From Triatoma infestans (lineage: Eukaryota > Arthropoda > Insecta > Hemiptera > Reduviidae), in NCBI GenBank assembly GCA_011037195.1, contig JAAEAF010000281.1, forward strand, positions 186,001 to 250,000: 64,000 nucleotides of DNA, read 5' to 3'. Under the pieces are notes generated by a model. That model was not told where the DNA came from. It saw only the letters and a program-made list of their open reading frames with translations, and searched no databases. A program made the translations under genes and the position numbers. Each line of letters begins with the position of its first letter. The first letter of the stretch is position 1. Shown in pieces: positions 33,396-45,599 of the stretch.

Positions 33396-35168
33396 CTGTT
33401 ACATAGCTTCGCTTTAAATCCCATTGACTAAAAACATCCCCCATACACTTACACTTAAATACAATAGTTTCCTAGCAACATTTAATAATGCATTCACTTA
33501 TTATTGTTGTCAGATTATTAAATTACTTTTTTCTTTTTTTTTATGTATAATTTACCTTCCACAATAATTTATATAAATCAATTCGGTCCATTGGAACAAT
33601 AAAATAATAAGTGTGACATTAAGAAAATCCCCAATAAAAACTACAATAAAATTGTAAATTGACATCACGTTAAACATTTTTCCATTTTGAGATATGGTTT
33701 AATGAGATACTGGAAACAATTTATAATTATGTTTGGTGAAAGTATTAGATTATGAAAATGAATACCGCCGGTCTGTCGCTTGTATTTATTATATAAGTTT
33801 TATCCGAAACTGTTGAGATACTTATTTCAACGGGGCATTAGACCACAATTTGACCCAAACTGTGGACAATTTGCCACAATAAAGAGGCAAGTTTTTTAAA
33901 TTTACACATCAGTAAATTTATGGATGGTAAACCATAAATTTCGGTTCAATTTTCAATTTTTTTTTTACAACATTATATCTATACACAAGTATATCTGAAA
34001 ATTTTAAACTATGAAATTCGGTATTTTATTGTCGACTACATATACAGAGTGTCCCAAGGTATATGGATAACGACTTTTTCTCGGAAACTAAGATAGCTAG
34101 AAAAAAACTAAAAAATACGTGTCCCCGTAGTTTTTTGTTAGAAAACCAAATTTAATTTGCAAATTTGTTTTGGTACTTCCAGAAGCGAGATACAGGCAAC
34201 AACTTCATTTTTTCAAATGGAGAGGTGTGGTTTATATTTAAGAAATAGATTCCTCTATTTTTTGTAAGAAAAATTTTCTTGAACAGTTACTCTGTTACAC
34301 AGCTTCACTTTCTAAACCAAATCCCATTGACTAAAAACATCCCCCATACTCTTACACTTAAATACAATAGTTTCCTAGCAACATTTAATAATGCATTCAC
34401 TTATTATTGTTGTCAGATTATTAAATTACTTTTTTCTTTTTTTTTATGTATAATTTACCTTCCACAATAATTTATATAAATCAATTCGGTCCACTGGAAC
34501 AATAAAATAATAAGTGTGACATTAAGAAAATCCCCAATAAAAACTACAATAAAATTGTAAATTGACATCACGTTAAACATTTTTCCATTTTGAGATATGG
34601 TTTAATGAGATATTGGAAACAATTTATAATTATGTTTCGGTGAAAGTATTAGATTATGAAAATGAATACCGCCGGTCTGTCGTTTGTATTTATTATATAA
34701 GTTTTATCCGAAACTGTTGAGATACTTATTTCAACGGGGCATTAGACCACAATTTGACCCAAACTGTGGACAATTTGCCACAATAAAGAGGCAAGTTTTT
34801 TAAATTTACACATCAGTAAATTTCGGTTCAATTTTCAATTTTTTTTTACAACATTATATCTATACACAAGTATATCTGAAAATTTTAAACTATGAAATTC
34901 GGTATTTTATTGTCGACTACATATACAGAGTGTCCCAAGGTATATGGATAACGACTTTTTCTCGGAAACTAAGATAGCTAGAAAAAAACTAAAAAATACG
35001 TGTCCCCGTAGTTTTTTGTTAGAAATCCAAATTTAATTTGCAAATTTGTTTTGGTACTTCCAGAAGCGAGATACAGGCAACAACTTCATTTTTTCAAATG
35101 GAGAGGTGTGGTTTATATTTAAGAAATAGATTCCTCTATTTTTTGTAAGAAAAATTTTCTTGAACAGT
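33396..35168 (+). repeat. Tandem duplication of about 0.9 kb
   Basis: Unit 1 (about 33396-34287) and unit 2 (about 34288-35168) are nearly identical from ATCCCATTGACTAAAAACAT to TTTTCTTGAACAGT. Unit 2 lacks 22 bp present in unit 1 near 33921-33943, between short AAATTT repeats. Each unit ends with the left half of the MITE at 34926, so the copy boundary runs through that element. Confidence 0.85.
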
Positions 35169-35786
35169 TTTTTTCTTTGAAAACATGATTCCTATAAGAA
35201 ATTTCAAAATGATATTATAACGGTTTTTTGATTGAATAATGAGAAAATTACTATTTTATTATAAATTTTACTCCTCATTAATTACAGATCTTGCTCGAAC
35301 TGGCGCCCACCATTAGAGATGCATACACATGCTTTTTCCTGCCAATTGTACCTTACGACCAAAGAAATACATCTCTAATGGTGGAGGCCAGTTCGATCAA
35401 GATCTGTAATTAATGAGGAGTAAAATTTATAATAAAATAGTACTTTTCTTCTTATTCAATCAAAAAACCGTTATAATTTTGAAATTTCTTTCAAGAATCA
35501 TGTGTTCATTCATAACTTGTAAAATATCGCTCACAGAAAAAAACCGTTCAAATAAATTATTCTTACAAAAAAATAGAGGAATCTATTTCTTAAATAAAAA
35601 CCACACCTCCCCATTTGAAAAAATGAAGTTGGTGCCTGTATCTCGCTTCTGGATGCACCAAAACAAATTTGCAAATTAAATTTCGTTTTATAACAAAAAA
35701 TTACGGGAACACGTATTTTTTAGTTTTTTTCTAGCTATCTTAGTTTCCGAGAAAAAGCCGTTATCCATATACCTTGGGACACCCTG
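34926..35786. mobile_element. Palindromic MITE with CAGAGTGTCCC ends
   Basis: Left end CAGAGTGTCCCAAGGTATAT and right end ATATACCTTGGGACACCCTG are inverted. The match continues for about 350 bp on each side (for example AAACTAAGATAGCTAG and its complement) to a centre near 35300-35360. No open frame. This is probably a non-autonomous DNA element that spread by transposase in trans. Confidence 0.75.
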
Positions 35787-36450
35787 TGTAAATGTGAAGG
35801 TTAGTGTAATTAAGTTGGATAAATTTCAGATCCAAATAGAGGATGTTTGTCAATAATTATAACCATTTAAATACATGTAAGTGAAAGTAGTGTACAGTGT
35901 TTCACAAACAAATTTTTAATTTTGAATTCAAAGAGTCACCTCTTAGTTCCTCAGTTAGAGCAGAATGTGTTTATTTGCTCTAAAGTTTACTTAGTTTACT
36001 ATCTGATTAAAGAGAACTTGATATTTTTCAGCTGATTATTCAATAACAAGGTCTACCCTTACTAGTAAAATCAATACCTTCAATTTCTTTAATTTTGAAA
36101 AATATTTCTACCTTAAAAATTGACTTAATTTAAAAAATTACTTTTTTTTCTTTTAAATCGAATTTCGTATGCAAATATTTGAATTTAATTGAGAAAGTTG
36201 TATAAGCGTTTCATACAAGATTTTTTTCTAACTAAACGTCATCATATTATGTTAGTAACACCATTGCATTATTGTTGTATCATGATTCAAATATTTGTCT
36301 GACTAAGTTGATTAGCTATTTTTAATCTGTTAGATTAAGTCTTTTCAGAATTTTATGGCTCTTTAGCTTACCTGGCGGTAATATATTGTATCGTAAATTG
36401 ATGTGACGGTAAATAGTCATTCTAATTCTAAGCTACGTATATAGTATTTT
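35787..36450. other. Unassigned DNA
   Basis: AT-rich. Near 35880-35920 and 36190-36230 are weak matches to the family H hairpin end (AGTGTTTCACA, AGCGTTTCATACAAG). Confidence 0.35.
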
Positions 36451-37400
36451 TACTTTCTCTTACTCCTAGTAAAACGGACATATCCGTTTTGAGGTTCCCT
36501 GAGTCCAAAAATGTGGTTTTTAGCAAATGGTGTGTGTGTATGTGTGTGTGTATGTGTGTTTGTGAACAGAATAGCTCAAAAATGAAAAACCGAGTAAGTT
36601 GAAACTTTTATATTCCGTTCAGGTATCACCATGGGATCTGACAGTACGTTAAAATCTGAGGATCTGTCAAAATTCCTCAACCGGAAGTACCACTTTACTA
36701 GTTGGACTTTTTACATTTTTTGCGATATTCTCAAAAATAGCTCCGACGATTTTCTTTAAACTTGGAACATCAACCACATATACAAAGAGCTACAACTTTT
36801 CTCCGGAAAAATGCATTTAAGGGCACTTATGGGGGAGGTTTGGGGTTAGGTTTCCATCTAAAGTGCTATTTCAGTTTATTAGACAATTCTGTCATCTAAA
36901 TAATGTTAATTAGAATTAAATATGTTGTTGAAATTCCGAGTTTGAAAAAAATCGGATAACCGGAAGTGCATTTACTTTACCACTTTACCAAATGATTTAT
37001 TCCCTTTTTCGTAATTTTCTCAAAAATGGCTCCGACGATTTTCTTCAAACTAAGTATATAAACTAAACATGCAAAGATCTACAACTTTTATTTAAAACAT
37101 TTCTCTGGGAAAATTCATTTAAGGGTACTTTTAAGGGAGAGGTGGGGTTATGTTTTTCTCTAAAGTGCTATCACAGTTGATTATATAATTCTATCGTCCA
37201 AGAAAATTAATTAGAAATAAATAGACGGCGAAAATTCCGGGTTTTAAGAAATTTAGTAAACCAGAAGTGCGTTTTTACTGAAGTTTTTTCAGTTTTCGAA
37301 AAATTTGGTACACAAACTATAAAATTTGTTAATTATAATTTTGAGAACAGGAATAAGAGAAAGTTGTGTGAGTGTTTCACACCAGATTTTTTTTTTTTTA
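36451..37400 (+). mobile_element. Family H repeat, near full length
   Basis: It starts TACTTTCTCTTACTCC and has a (TG)n tract at about 36530-36560. It includes the two internal units marked by CTCAAAAATAGCTCCGACGA and CTCAAAAATGGCTCCGACGA, about 300 bp apart. It ends GTGTGAGTGTTTCACACCAG followed by a T-run. Confidence 0.8.
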
Positions 37401-37799
37401 TAACGGAGATAAAGTACAAGCACTGCTAGTTATGTAAAAGTTTTTACACTGTTGGAATATCGTTTAAAAATGTCTAATGATAAGGTGTAACATTCTAAAA
37501 TCGATATAGGTAAAGTCCATCTCTTTTTATGCCTATAATTATTGGTACAATATTAACCGTGGCAGGTTTCTCATAGACCTGTCATTATCGAACCTCCCTG
37601 ATGACTGCTTGTATTTAAAGAATATACTCAACAATTCTATTACCCCTGATCCTTCATTTTCTTCACTATCTATTTGTTAAAACAAGTACAACACAAATTA
37701 ATGACTATTTCTTTAAATAATAGTCTGTTACTCATAAAAAAAAAAAAAAATATTTAATATGTATTGATTTTATTAAGTAAAAATAAGGTACAATAATTA

Positions 37800-38793
37800 A
37801 AAAAAAATCCGGTGTGCAACACTCATACAACGTTCTCTTACTCCAGTTCTCAAAATTATAAATGACAAATTGTATAGTTTGTGTACCAAATTTAATGAAC
37901 TACGTCGAAAACTGAAAAAAATATTCAGTAAAAGCGCACTTCCGGTGAACTAATTTTTTTGAAACTCGGAATTTTGGCCATCATTTATTTCTAATTAATT
38001 TTGTTTGGATGATAGAAGTGTTTAATCAACTACAATAGCACATTAGAGAGAACGTACCCCTTCCCTCCCCCAAAAGTATCCTTAAAGAAATTTTCCCAGA
38101 GAAATGTTTTAAATAAAAGTTATAGATCATTGTATGCTTAGTTTATGTAGGAAGTTTCAAGAAAATCGTCGGAGACATTTTGGAGAAAATCCCGAAAAAG
38201 TGAAAAAATAATTTAGTGAAGTGTTAAAGTATAAACGCACTTCCGGTTGTTCGATTTTTTTCAAACTCGGAATTTCTGCAACATATTTCATTCTAATTAT
38301 TATTATTATTTAGATGAATGAATTGTCTAATAAGCTGAAATAGCACTTTAGATGGAAACCTAACTCCACCTATCCCCCAAAAGTGCCCTTAAATGAATTT
38401 TCCCAGAGAAATGTTTCAAATAAAAGTTGTAGCTCTTTGTATGTGTAGTAGATATAACAAGTTTGAAGAAAATCGTCGGAGCCATTTTTGAAAAAAAAAC
38501 AAAAAAGTAAAAAAAAAAGACTAGTAAAATGGTACTTCCGGTTGTGGAATTTTGATAGATAAGGTACTGTCAGATCCCATGTTGATACCTAAACGGAATA
38601 TGAAGTTTCAACTTTCTACGGTTTTTCGTTTTTGACCTATTCTGTTTAAATACATACATACACGCACACCATTTGCTAGAAACCACTTTTTTGGACTCAG
38701 GTGACCTCAAAACGGATATTTCCGGTGAAAACTTGATATCGAAAATTTGACACGATTATAATACTTCCTCTTAACTAGGAGCAAGAGAAAGTA
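37800..38793 (-). mobile_element. Family H repeat, near full length
   Basis: It opens with TCCGGTGTGCAACACTCATA and ends AACTAGGAGCAAGAGAAAGT. A short CATA/CA site lies at 38651-38670. Internal units recur about 300 bp apart. Confidence 0.8.
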
Positions 38794-39043
38794 ATAAATA
38801 AAAATAAGGTACAATAATTTAAAAAAAAAGTAAAAAAACGAAAAAAAAAAAGTCAATATAGAAAGATCAATACTAATAAAATAATTAATAAATTTTTGCA
38901 TATTATTACTGTATCTTTTGCAATATTTAGTTTTTAGAATTAAACCACTATAAAATTAAAAGTTAGTATTAGACACTAACACAATTTTGATCTATAAGTT
39001 TTCTTTGACAAATTTTGAAATTCTTGCAATGTTTTCTAATTTT

Positions 39044-40032
39044 TACTTTATCTTATTCCTAGTAAGAGGAAGTATTGTAATCGTGTCAATTTTCGATATC
39101 GAGTTATCACCGGAAATATCCGTCTTGAGGTCCCCTGAGTCCAAAAAAGTGGTTTTTAGCAAATGGTCTGTATGTGTGTCTGTGTGTATGTATGTATGTG
39201 AACAGCATAGCTCAAAAACAAAAAACCGTAGAACTTGATATTCCGTTTAGGTATCACCATGGGATCTGACACTACGTTATCTGTCAAAATTCCTCAACCG
39301 GAAGTACCACTTTACTAGTTGGATTTTTTACATTTTTGCAATTTTCTCAAAAATGGCTCCGACGATTTTTTTTAAACTTGAAATATCAACCACATATTTA
39401 AAGAGCTACAACTTTTATTTGAAACATTTCTCCGGGAAAATGCAATGAAGGGCACTTTTGGGGGAGGGGTGGAGTTAGGTTTCCATGTAAAGTGCTATTT
39501 CAGTTTATTAGACAATTCTGTCATCTAAATAATGTTAATTAGAATTAAATATGTTGTTGAAATTCCCAGTTTGAAAAAAATTGGATAACCGGAAGTGCGT
39601 TTACTTTACCACTTTATTAAATGATTTATTCTCTTTTTCGCAATTTTCTCAAAAATGGCTTCGACGATTTTTTTGAAACTTCATATATAAATTAAACATG
39701 CAAAGATGTACATCTTTTATTTAAAACATTTCTTTGGGGAAATTCTTTTAAGGGCACTTTTAGGGGACGGGTGGGGCTATGTTTTTCTCTAAAGTGCTAT
39801 CATAGTTGATTATACAATTCTATCATCCAAACATAATTAATTAGAAATAAATACATGGCTGAAATTCAGTCTCAAGAAAATTAGTAAACCGGAAGGGCGC
39901 TTTTACTGAACAGTTTTTTCAGTTTTTGACGAATTTCATTCAAATTTGGTACACAAACTATGAAATTTGTCAATTATAATTTTGAGAACTGGAGTAAGAG
40001 AAAGTTGTGTGAGTGTTTCACACCAGATTTTT
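39044..40032 (+). mobile_element. Family H repeat, near full length
   Basis: It runs from TACTTTATCTTATTCC to GTGTGAGTGTTTCACACCAG. Internal units CTCAAAAATGGCTCCGACGA and CTCAAAAATGGCTTCGACGA lie 301 bp apart (39349 and 39650). The microsatellite site is TGTGTGTATGTATGTATGTG. Confidence 0.85.
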
Positions 40033-40059
40033 ATTAATATTTTAAGGTGACATAGAACC

Positions 40060-40530
40060 ATACATTATTCTGAAGTGGAACTTTAGAGCTGAGCGTAATA
40101 CTACTGTTCTTCCAGGATCCATCCCCCCTGAACATGTTTCAAATAAAAGTGATAGATATTTATATGTTTAAACAGTATAAGAATTCAAAAGAAAATCGTC
40201 GGATTGTTTTCGAAAAATCGCTTAAACTAAAAAAAGAAAAAATTCAGTAAAATGACCATCCTTCCGGTTGATGGATTTTGCCCGAAACCTTTGTGACAGA
40301 TGTGGTCCTAGTATCAAAATGGAAATACCAATTTTGAGCTCCACCGATTTTTCGTTTTTGAGATTTTTTTTGTTTGTTTAAAACTCACGAAATTACGGAC
40401 AATTCGCTAAAAATATTTTTTCGTATTCAGTGAACTTTAAAAACACATATTTTTGGTGAAAACTTAATTTCGAAACTGTGACACGATCCAAAACTTCCTC
40501 TTTCCAAAAACAAAGTAAAAAAGTAAAAAA
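40060..40530 (-). mobile_element. Family H-related subfamily copy
   Basis: Shorter and diverged, it contains GAAAATCGTCGGATTG, CTTCCGGTTGATGGATTTTG and GACACGATCCAAAACTTCCT. It abuts the previous copy. Confidence 0.55.
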
Positions 40531-41519
40531 AAACTGACGATCTGATGTCAATAAAATAATGCTTTTTATTGGATAATAAAATAATCTAATTAGACCCTAT
40601 TCATCAAATTTTAGAAAAAGAATAGATTAACAGTAGTACATTAACAAATGAGTGGTATAAATTAACAATCTGATATAATGTCCGTATTATAAACTATCTT
40701 CAACATTTTATTCATTTAGAAATACATCCTGATAACCAGACTGGTTTAATTTTTCATCTTAACTATCACAAATATGAATGATAAAATTGAAAAACAGTCC
40801 ACATAATGTTGGTTAACGGATTTTTTTAATTAGTTATATGATTTTTTAATTAAAATAAAGTCTTGCAAAATAAAGAAGAAAGTAAAGGTAATAATAATAA
40901 TAACAATAATGATAATAATTGGAGAGGTAATTAATTAATAGCGTTGGAAATAATAATTAAGCTCTTGAATAAAACCTATAAACAATAATTACTGTAACGT
41001 TGTGCAATCATTTATTGCACATTATATTCTATTTAGCGTGTACGCCAATTGGTTACGGTTTCATATCTCTTTTGATGACACTCCATTTATTTTCAGTATT
41101 TTGTATGTGAACATTTCTCTTTAAATTGGACACAATTTAAAGAGTATTTGGCTTTGTTTTGATTAAAATCTCTTGAAGGGAGATTAGTAAATTATATGTT
41201 ATATATGTGAGGCTGCTAAGACATATTTTATGACCAAACTCAGTGTGTTTAGATCTCTTTTTAGGCCTACTTCTCCGAGAAAGAGACAATGTCCAGTTTC
41301 AGATACTATACATGTATAGTAAGGAATTAAAACCCAGTAAAATATCCACTAATTGCAGTTGTCCCTCAATTGTCTGCTTCTCCTTCTAAGTACCCTTTAT
41401 CCAGCACTGTCAGATTTATGTTGAACAGAATTTTTTTTTTCTTTATGAATTCTTTGGTTAGAAGTATTGTAGAAAAGGGTAGAGTAAAATTTTTAGAATT
41501 CATTTTATCTTTATCTCTT
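40531..41519. other. Unassigned AT-rich DNA
   Basis: No gene or repeat end recognised. Confidence 0.4.
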
Positions 41520-41639
41520 GCATTGGCACGCAAGGGGTAGCCGTTGCATGCTTGCTTACTTAGGGAGTAGCGATCCCATGGGTTACCACAGCTCAGTACT
41601 CCATGCACTTCGTCAGAATAGTACACAATCACTTAAACT

Positions 41640-42530
41640 CATGCATATGGATATTGTAATGACATGGCAAAGTCATTGACATCGGCAAAGTACACCAAAG
41701 AAATAATAATTTACAACTAGTGGTTCCAGCCAGCTGCTATCTTAACAAAGGGCAGTAATAAAACAGCAACCAAACAAACAACAAAGCCTTTTCATCAATA
41801 CTTACATCAATAAGCAAGCACCGCGATAAGGTTGGCCACTGAACTGACTTGAATAAGGTCACCAAACTACGAAGGTCGCACACTAGGACAGATGTTTTGG
41901 TGTGAGTGTGAACAACAGTAATATATAAACTCTATCATATACGACGAGATCATTATTATATCACCTACGACCAAACGAGCACGTTTACCTATACACAAGC
42001 GGCAATTTACTATACACAGTTATATTCAAACTTATCATTCTCTTAGTTGTGCATCTTAGTTAGTTATTTTATCATTCTAATTTATCTTCTATTTATTACT
42101 AAGTATTTTATTATAATTATTAGTTACCATTTCTAACGTTCAAAGTATTGTTCAATTATAGTTATTTTTATATAAACCGTTTAATTATTCGAGCACTAAC
42201 TTCCCAAAATCTCTCAACTAACTTCCGCCCTCTTCAAGACATCTGCTACTCCAGGAATCACACACAACAAACGATTCCATTACAATATTGTGTGAGTGTG
42301 CGTTTGTATATAGGTATGCATTTATGTTTTATGTATGTATATGTTTTTCTTTCTATTTACATTTGTGTATTTTGGTTTATATATGTGTAAAATATACATG
42401 TGTATGTATTCGCTGTCGGAGAATCACTATTGTGCTTTTTATTGATATCGGATGTGTACAGTTGTCATTAACATTGTAACCCATTACATGTAAATATCAA
42501 ATGATGCATGTAGAAATAAATAAATAAAAA
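41640..42530 (+). mobile_element. Retroposon insert with 13-bp target duplication
   Basis: It is flanked by AATCACTTAAACT on both sides (41627-41639 and 42531-42543). The uninterrupted copy at 21.4 kb has this sequence once. The insert ends in GAAATAAATAAATAAAAA, an A-rich tail, so it was inserted by target-primed retroposition in + orientation. I see no RT, tRNA-like head or long coding frame. It could be a 5'-truncated LINE 3' UTR or a retroposed host transcript. Confidence 0.8.
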
Positions 42531-42627
42531 AATCACTTAAACTACATACACTGTACGATTTACAGACAAGGACAAACACTGTAAACAAACTAGGGTCTCC
42601 GTCCCTAGTTAATTGGCGAAGGGAGAA

Positions 42628-42698
42628 GGGAGGGTTAGCTCAGTGGTAGCGCGCTGGACTAGCAACGCGGAGGTCCAGGGTACGAATCCAGCATGCTG
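42628..42698 (+). repeat. tRNA-Ala-like SINE head, copy 2
   Basis: A-box TAGCTCAGTGG and loop CTAGCAA are intact. The B-box has one change (GGTACGAATCC). Confidence 0.65.
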
Positions 42699-42900
42699 CC
42701 CTTAGATTTTCTCTTGCTGGGAGCCTCTCAACTCAGTGTCCGGTGATGGGCAGCTAGAGGGCAGCCGATGTTGCCTGCAGCTAGAGAACACTGCTTGGAG
42801 GCCGGCTGTGCTTTGGAGAAGACTCCGGGAGGCAGAATAGATCTTTCTGGTCACAGTGGAATAATCCCCTACACCAATCTACAATCTACCTCTTGCATGA

Positions 42901-43318
42901 CACCTGATTCCTATGTGCGGTGGGAGCCAAAAACCGGAACCAGAGTCCACAACCAGTTGAAACATTTCACTAGAACGCTAGTTTGGTTAATCAACTTAGT
43001 ATATAATATGTACAATAACCAAGAATTATATACAACAGAGTGAGACTAATTAAGATAATTGTAATTTACCTTTTAATTGCTTTTCCTAGTTACGGTATTA
43101 TTTCACCCACATTCATTCCAGTAAAGACATTTTAATTAATGCAAAAGTCTCAACTTAAGAGATAATTTGATCTTTTCTACCTTTCAAAATAGATTCATAG
43201 AAGTAAATAATTGATTCAATGATAAATTTATCACTTAATTTGCAATCAAATTATTTTACTCGCTTGAAATTAAGTAAAGATTATTATTATTATTTTTAAA
43301 TAAAAGGAAAAAACCGGT
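42901..43318. other. Unassigned DNA
   Basis: AT-rich. No gene recognised. Confidence 0.35.
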
Positions 43319-43460
43319 GTCACATAAATAAAAATTCTGATGTGAAACACTCACACGACGATCTCTTACTGCAGTTTACAAATTTTCTTCAATCATATCA
43401 ATTTTATTAAATATTTACTTGTTTTTCCAATTTTAAATCATTGGGAAACCGGAAATTACT
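43319..43460 (-). repeat. Family H hairpin-end fragment
   Basis: TGATGTGAAACACTCACACG and ATCTCTTACTGCAG match the family 3' end. It is cut off at about 43465, where the Tc1-like element begins. A matching opposite-facing end (GAGTAACAGAAAGTCTTATG) lies beyond it at 44985-45030. Confidence 0.5.
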
Positions 43461-43465
43461 TTGTA

Positions 43466-44904
43466 ATGACAACTTTTTGCAAGATTTTGTATTTCTGAAC
43501 TTTGTCCGGTAAATTATGTTGCATTTCTTTGTTCTGTACGACCTTTGAAACGCGTTGCATTTGTTTTCCTGACAATGTGCTCATTCATTCACTACTTGTT
43601 AGAGATTTTGAGTTGAGAAGTTGAGCTGATTGCGTGCAGTTGAAAAATTTTTTGTAGATTGCGGGTAAGTTGAAAAGGAACAGCAATGCTACGGCACACG
43701 ATTTCAGCAACAGATAGAATTCGACTTTAATGCAACATAGTCAAATGACACAAGCCATAGTAGCTCAAGTGGTGCGATGCAAAGACTTTTCCAGACTTTG
43801 GCGGAAATTCCAACAGACACAAACCATAGCTGATAAGCCTAGGATATGGACTACGCAAAACAGCCGCTGCTCAAGACAGATACATCTATATTTCCGCTAG
43901 AAGATAACCTAGGAGCACAGCAACCACCATAAGAGGGAGCTTCGAGCAGCTACAGGAGTCAGTGTGTCTATACAAACTGTTCGAAATCGGCTCCACAATG
44001 TAAGACTACGTTCTCGAAGGCCATTGAGGGCACCACGCCTCGAATACCGCCACAGAATTCAGCGTGTACAATGTGTAAGACGATATGAAAAATGGATCCG
44101 GGAACAATGGGCCCAAACGTTATTTACAGATGATGTACGCATTTCGTTGCATCTAGATGACAAAAGTATTCAAGTCTGGAGGGCAAATGTCAACTTTAAA
44201 TAAAGCTTTCATTGTTGAACGCTACCAGCACGGTCGTGTTCAGCACTCTTCTGGGGAGGAATAATGATGTGACGCCGCACACCACTAGACCACATCCAGC
44301 GCAAGAACAACGTCCTTGAACCCATTGTTCGTGGATTTAGAGCTAACATTGGAGCAGATTTCACTTTAATGGTCGACAAAGCTCGTGCCCACCGCGCACA
44401 GTCTGTGAAAGGTTCATGGAAAGCCGTGGTATTCAAAGGATGATCTGGCCACTATCGTCTCCTGATTTGAATTGCGTGGAACATGTATGGAGATTACTGA
44501 AAACAGCAATTTCCAACCGCCCCCAACCTTCACGAGCTCTACAAGACGTTATCCCTGCTGCCATAGAGGAATAGGACAATCTTCCGCAAGATAAACTGGA
44601 TACTCTGGTATTGAGCATGCCACACCGCCTCCAAGCCTGTCGCCGGGCTCTCATGGAGGCCGCACACATTACTGATTACACAGAAAATAGACTTTTGTGG
44701 TTTAAGGATTACGTGAGTTTCTGTTTACATTTCTGTAAGACGAATTTTTTTTTTTTTTCACATTGGCTCATGTGCTATCTCTAAGATAAAGTGTTTTTTT
44801 TTTCATTGTTTGTACTGTACAGTATTATAAGATAAACAACGTTGTATTATATTTGTTTCAGAAATACAAAATCTTGAAATGTGCAAAACTTTTTTTGACC
44901 AGTG
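43466..44904 (+). mobile_element. Tc1-like transposon, decayed
   Basis: The inverted repeats GCAAGATTTTGTATTTCTGA (43479) and CAGAAATACAAAATCTTG (right, about 44860) lie about 1.4 kb apart. The right end continues to TTTTTTTGACCAGTGTAT, a typical Tc1-type outer end, while the left outer end is eroded. The interior encodes a broken DD34E transposase. Confidence 0.7.
43960..44690 (+). pseudogene. Tc1-like transposase, frameshifted
   Basis: This is a DDE transposase that would excise and insert at TA. The first frame (43964-44203) has SIQTVRNRLHNVRLRSRRPL and RAPRLEYRHRIQRVQ (second DNA-binding motif and linker), then LFTDDVRISLHLDDKSIQVWR with the first catalytic Asp. Stops follow. Later frames give VDKARAHRA (second Asp; Asn and Pro of the usual DNARPH are lost) and SSPDLNCVEHVWRLL, where the final Glu is kept. 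The end has LSMPHRLQACRRALM. The N-terminal helix-turn-helix region is only weakly readable. Multiple stops and shifts make it non-functional. Confidence 0.75.
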
Positions 44905-45035
44905 TATTATATACAGTTGGATCGGTGTTTTTGTTGCGATCTACTGGGCATTTTACAGAAAATTTAACATTTTATATATAACTGTACTAACATGAGTAAC
45001 AGAAAGTCTTATGAGTGTCTAGTACCAGACTATTT

Positions 45036-45599
45036 AATTGATTATTATAATAATTAGTAAAAATAAATGAGAAATAAGCATATCGAATAAATAAATGGTA
45101 CGAGAATAATGATAATTGAGGAGGTCTGGAGCCCATAGGTAAATTCTTGATTTTGAGAAAACGTACATTGAATGTTACTTATTATTGAGTCTCTGTTATT
45201 GTCACTGTAACCACAGTCTCTTTTAATACCATAGTTTTTGGATGAGTTTGTAGCACATTTAACATAATTTTAATGAATACAATTGTTAGATTTTTTTAAA
45301 AATGCAAATGTAACTATTAACATTATAGGTTCTTTTTATACAGAACTATTTTAAATAATTTTATGAAGAACAGTAATAAAATTCTGTTTTCTGAAGCTCT
45401 ACCTTTCAGTTTCCGTTTAATATAGCCTCCTTCACTAGCAATATTATCATCATGAGTATTTGTTAACATACTGAAACAGTGCAGTAATAAATAGTATCCC
45501 AGTCACTCAGATGATATTCCCATCAAAAAGAAAAACAGCTGATCAAAGAAAAAAATGTGCTGCCATCTACAGTTGATCTATTGAAATAAAACTTGGCAG
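45036..45599. other. Unassigned DNA
   Basis: No gene or repeat end recognised. Confidence 0.35.

Larger units (their letters stand above)
41520..42900 (+). mobile_element. Second SINE composite, split by an insertion
   Basis: The leader 41520-41639 (GATCCCATGGGTTACCACAG) and the remainder 42531-42900 match the single-piece element at 21336-22100. The missing middle join is exactly where an 891-bp insert sits. The body carries the tRNA-Ala-like head and GGAGGCCGGCTGTG. The tail has AGAATAGATCTTTCTGGTCA. The inverted arm present at 21.5 kb is missing here. Confidence 0.7.
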
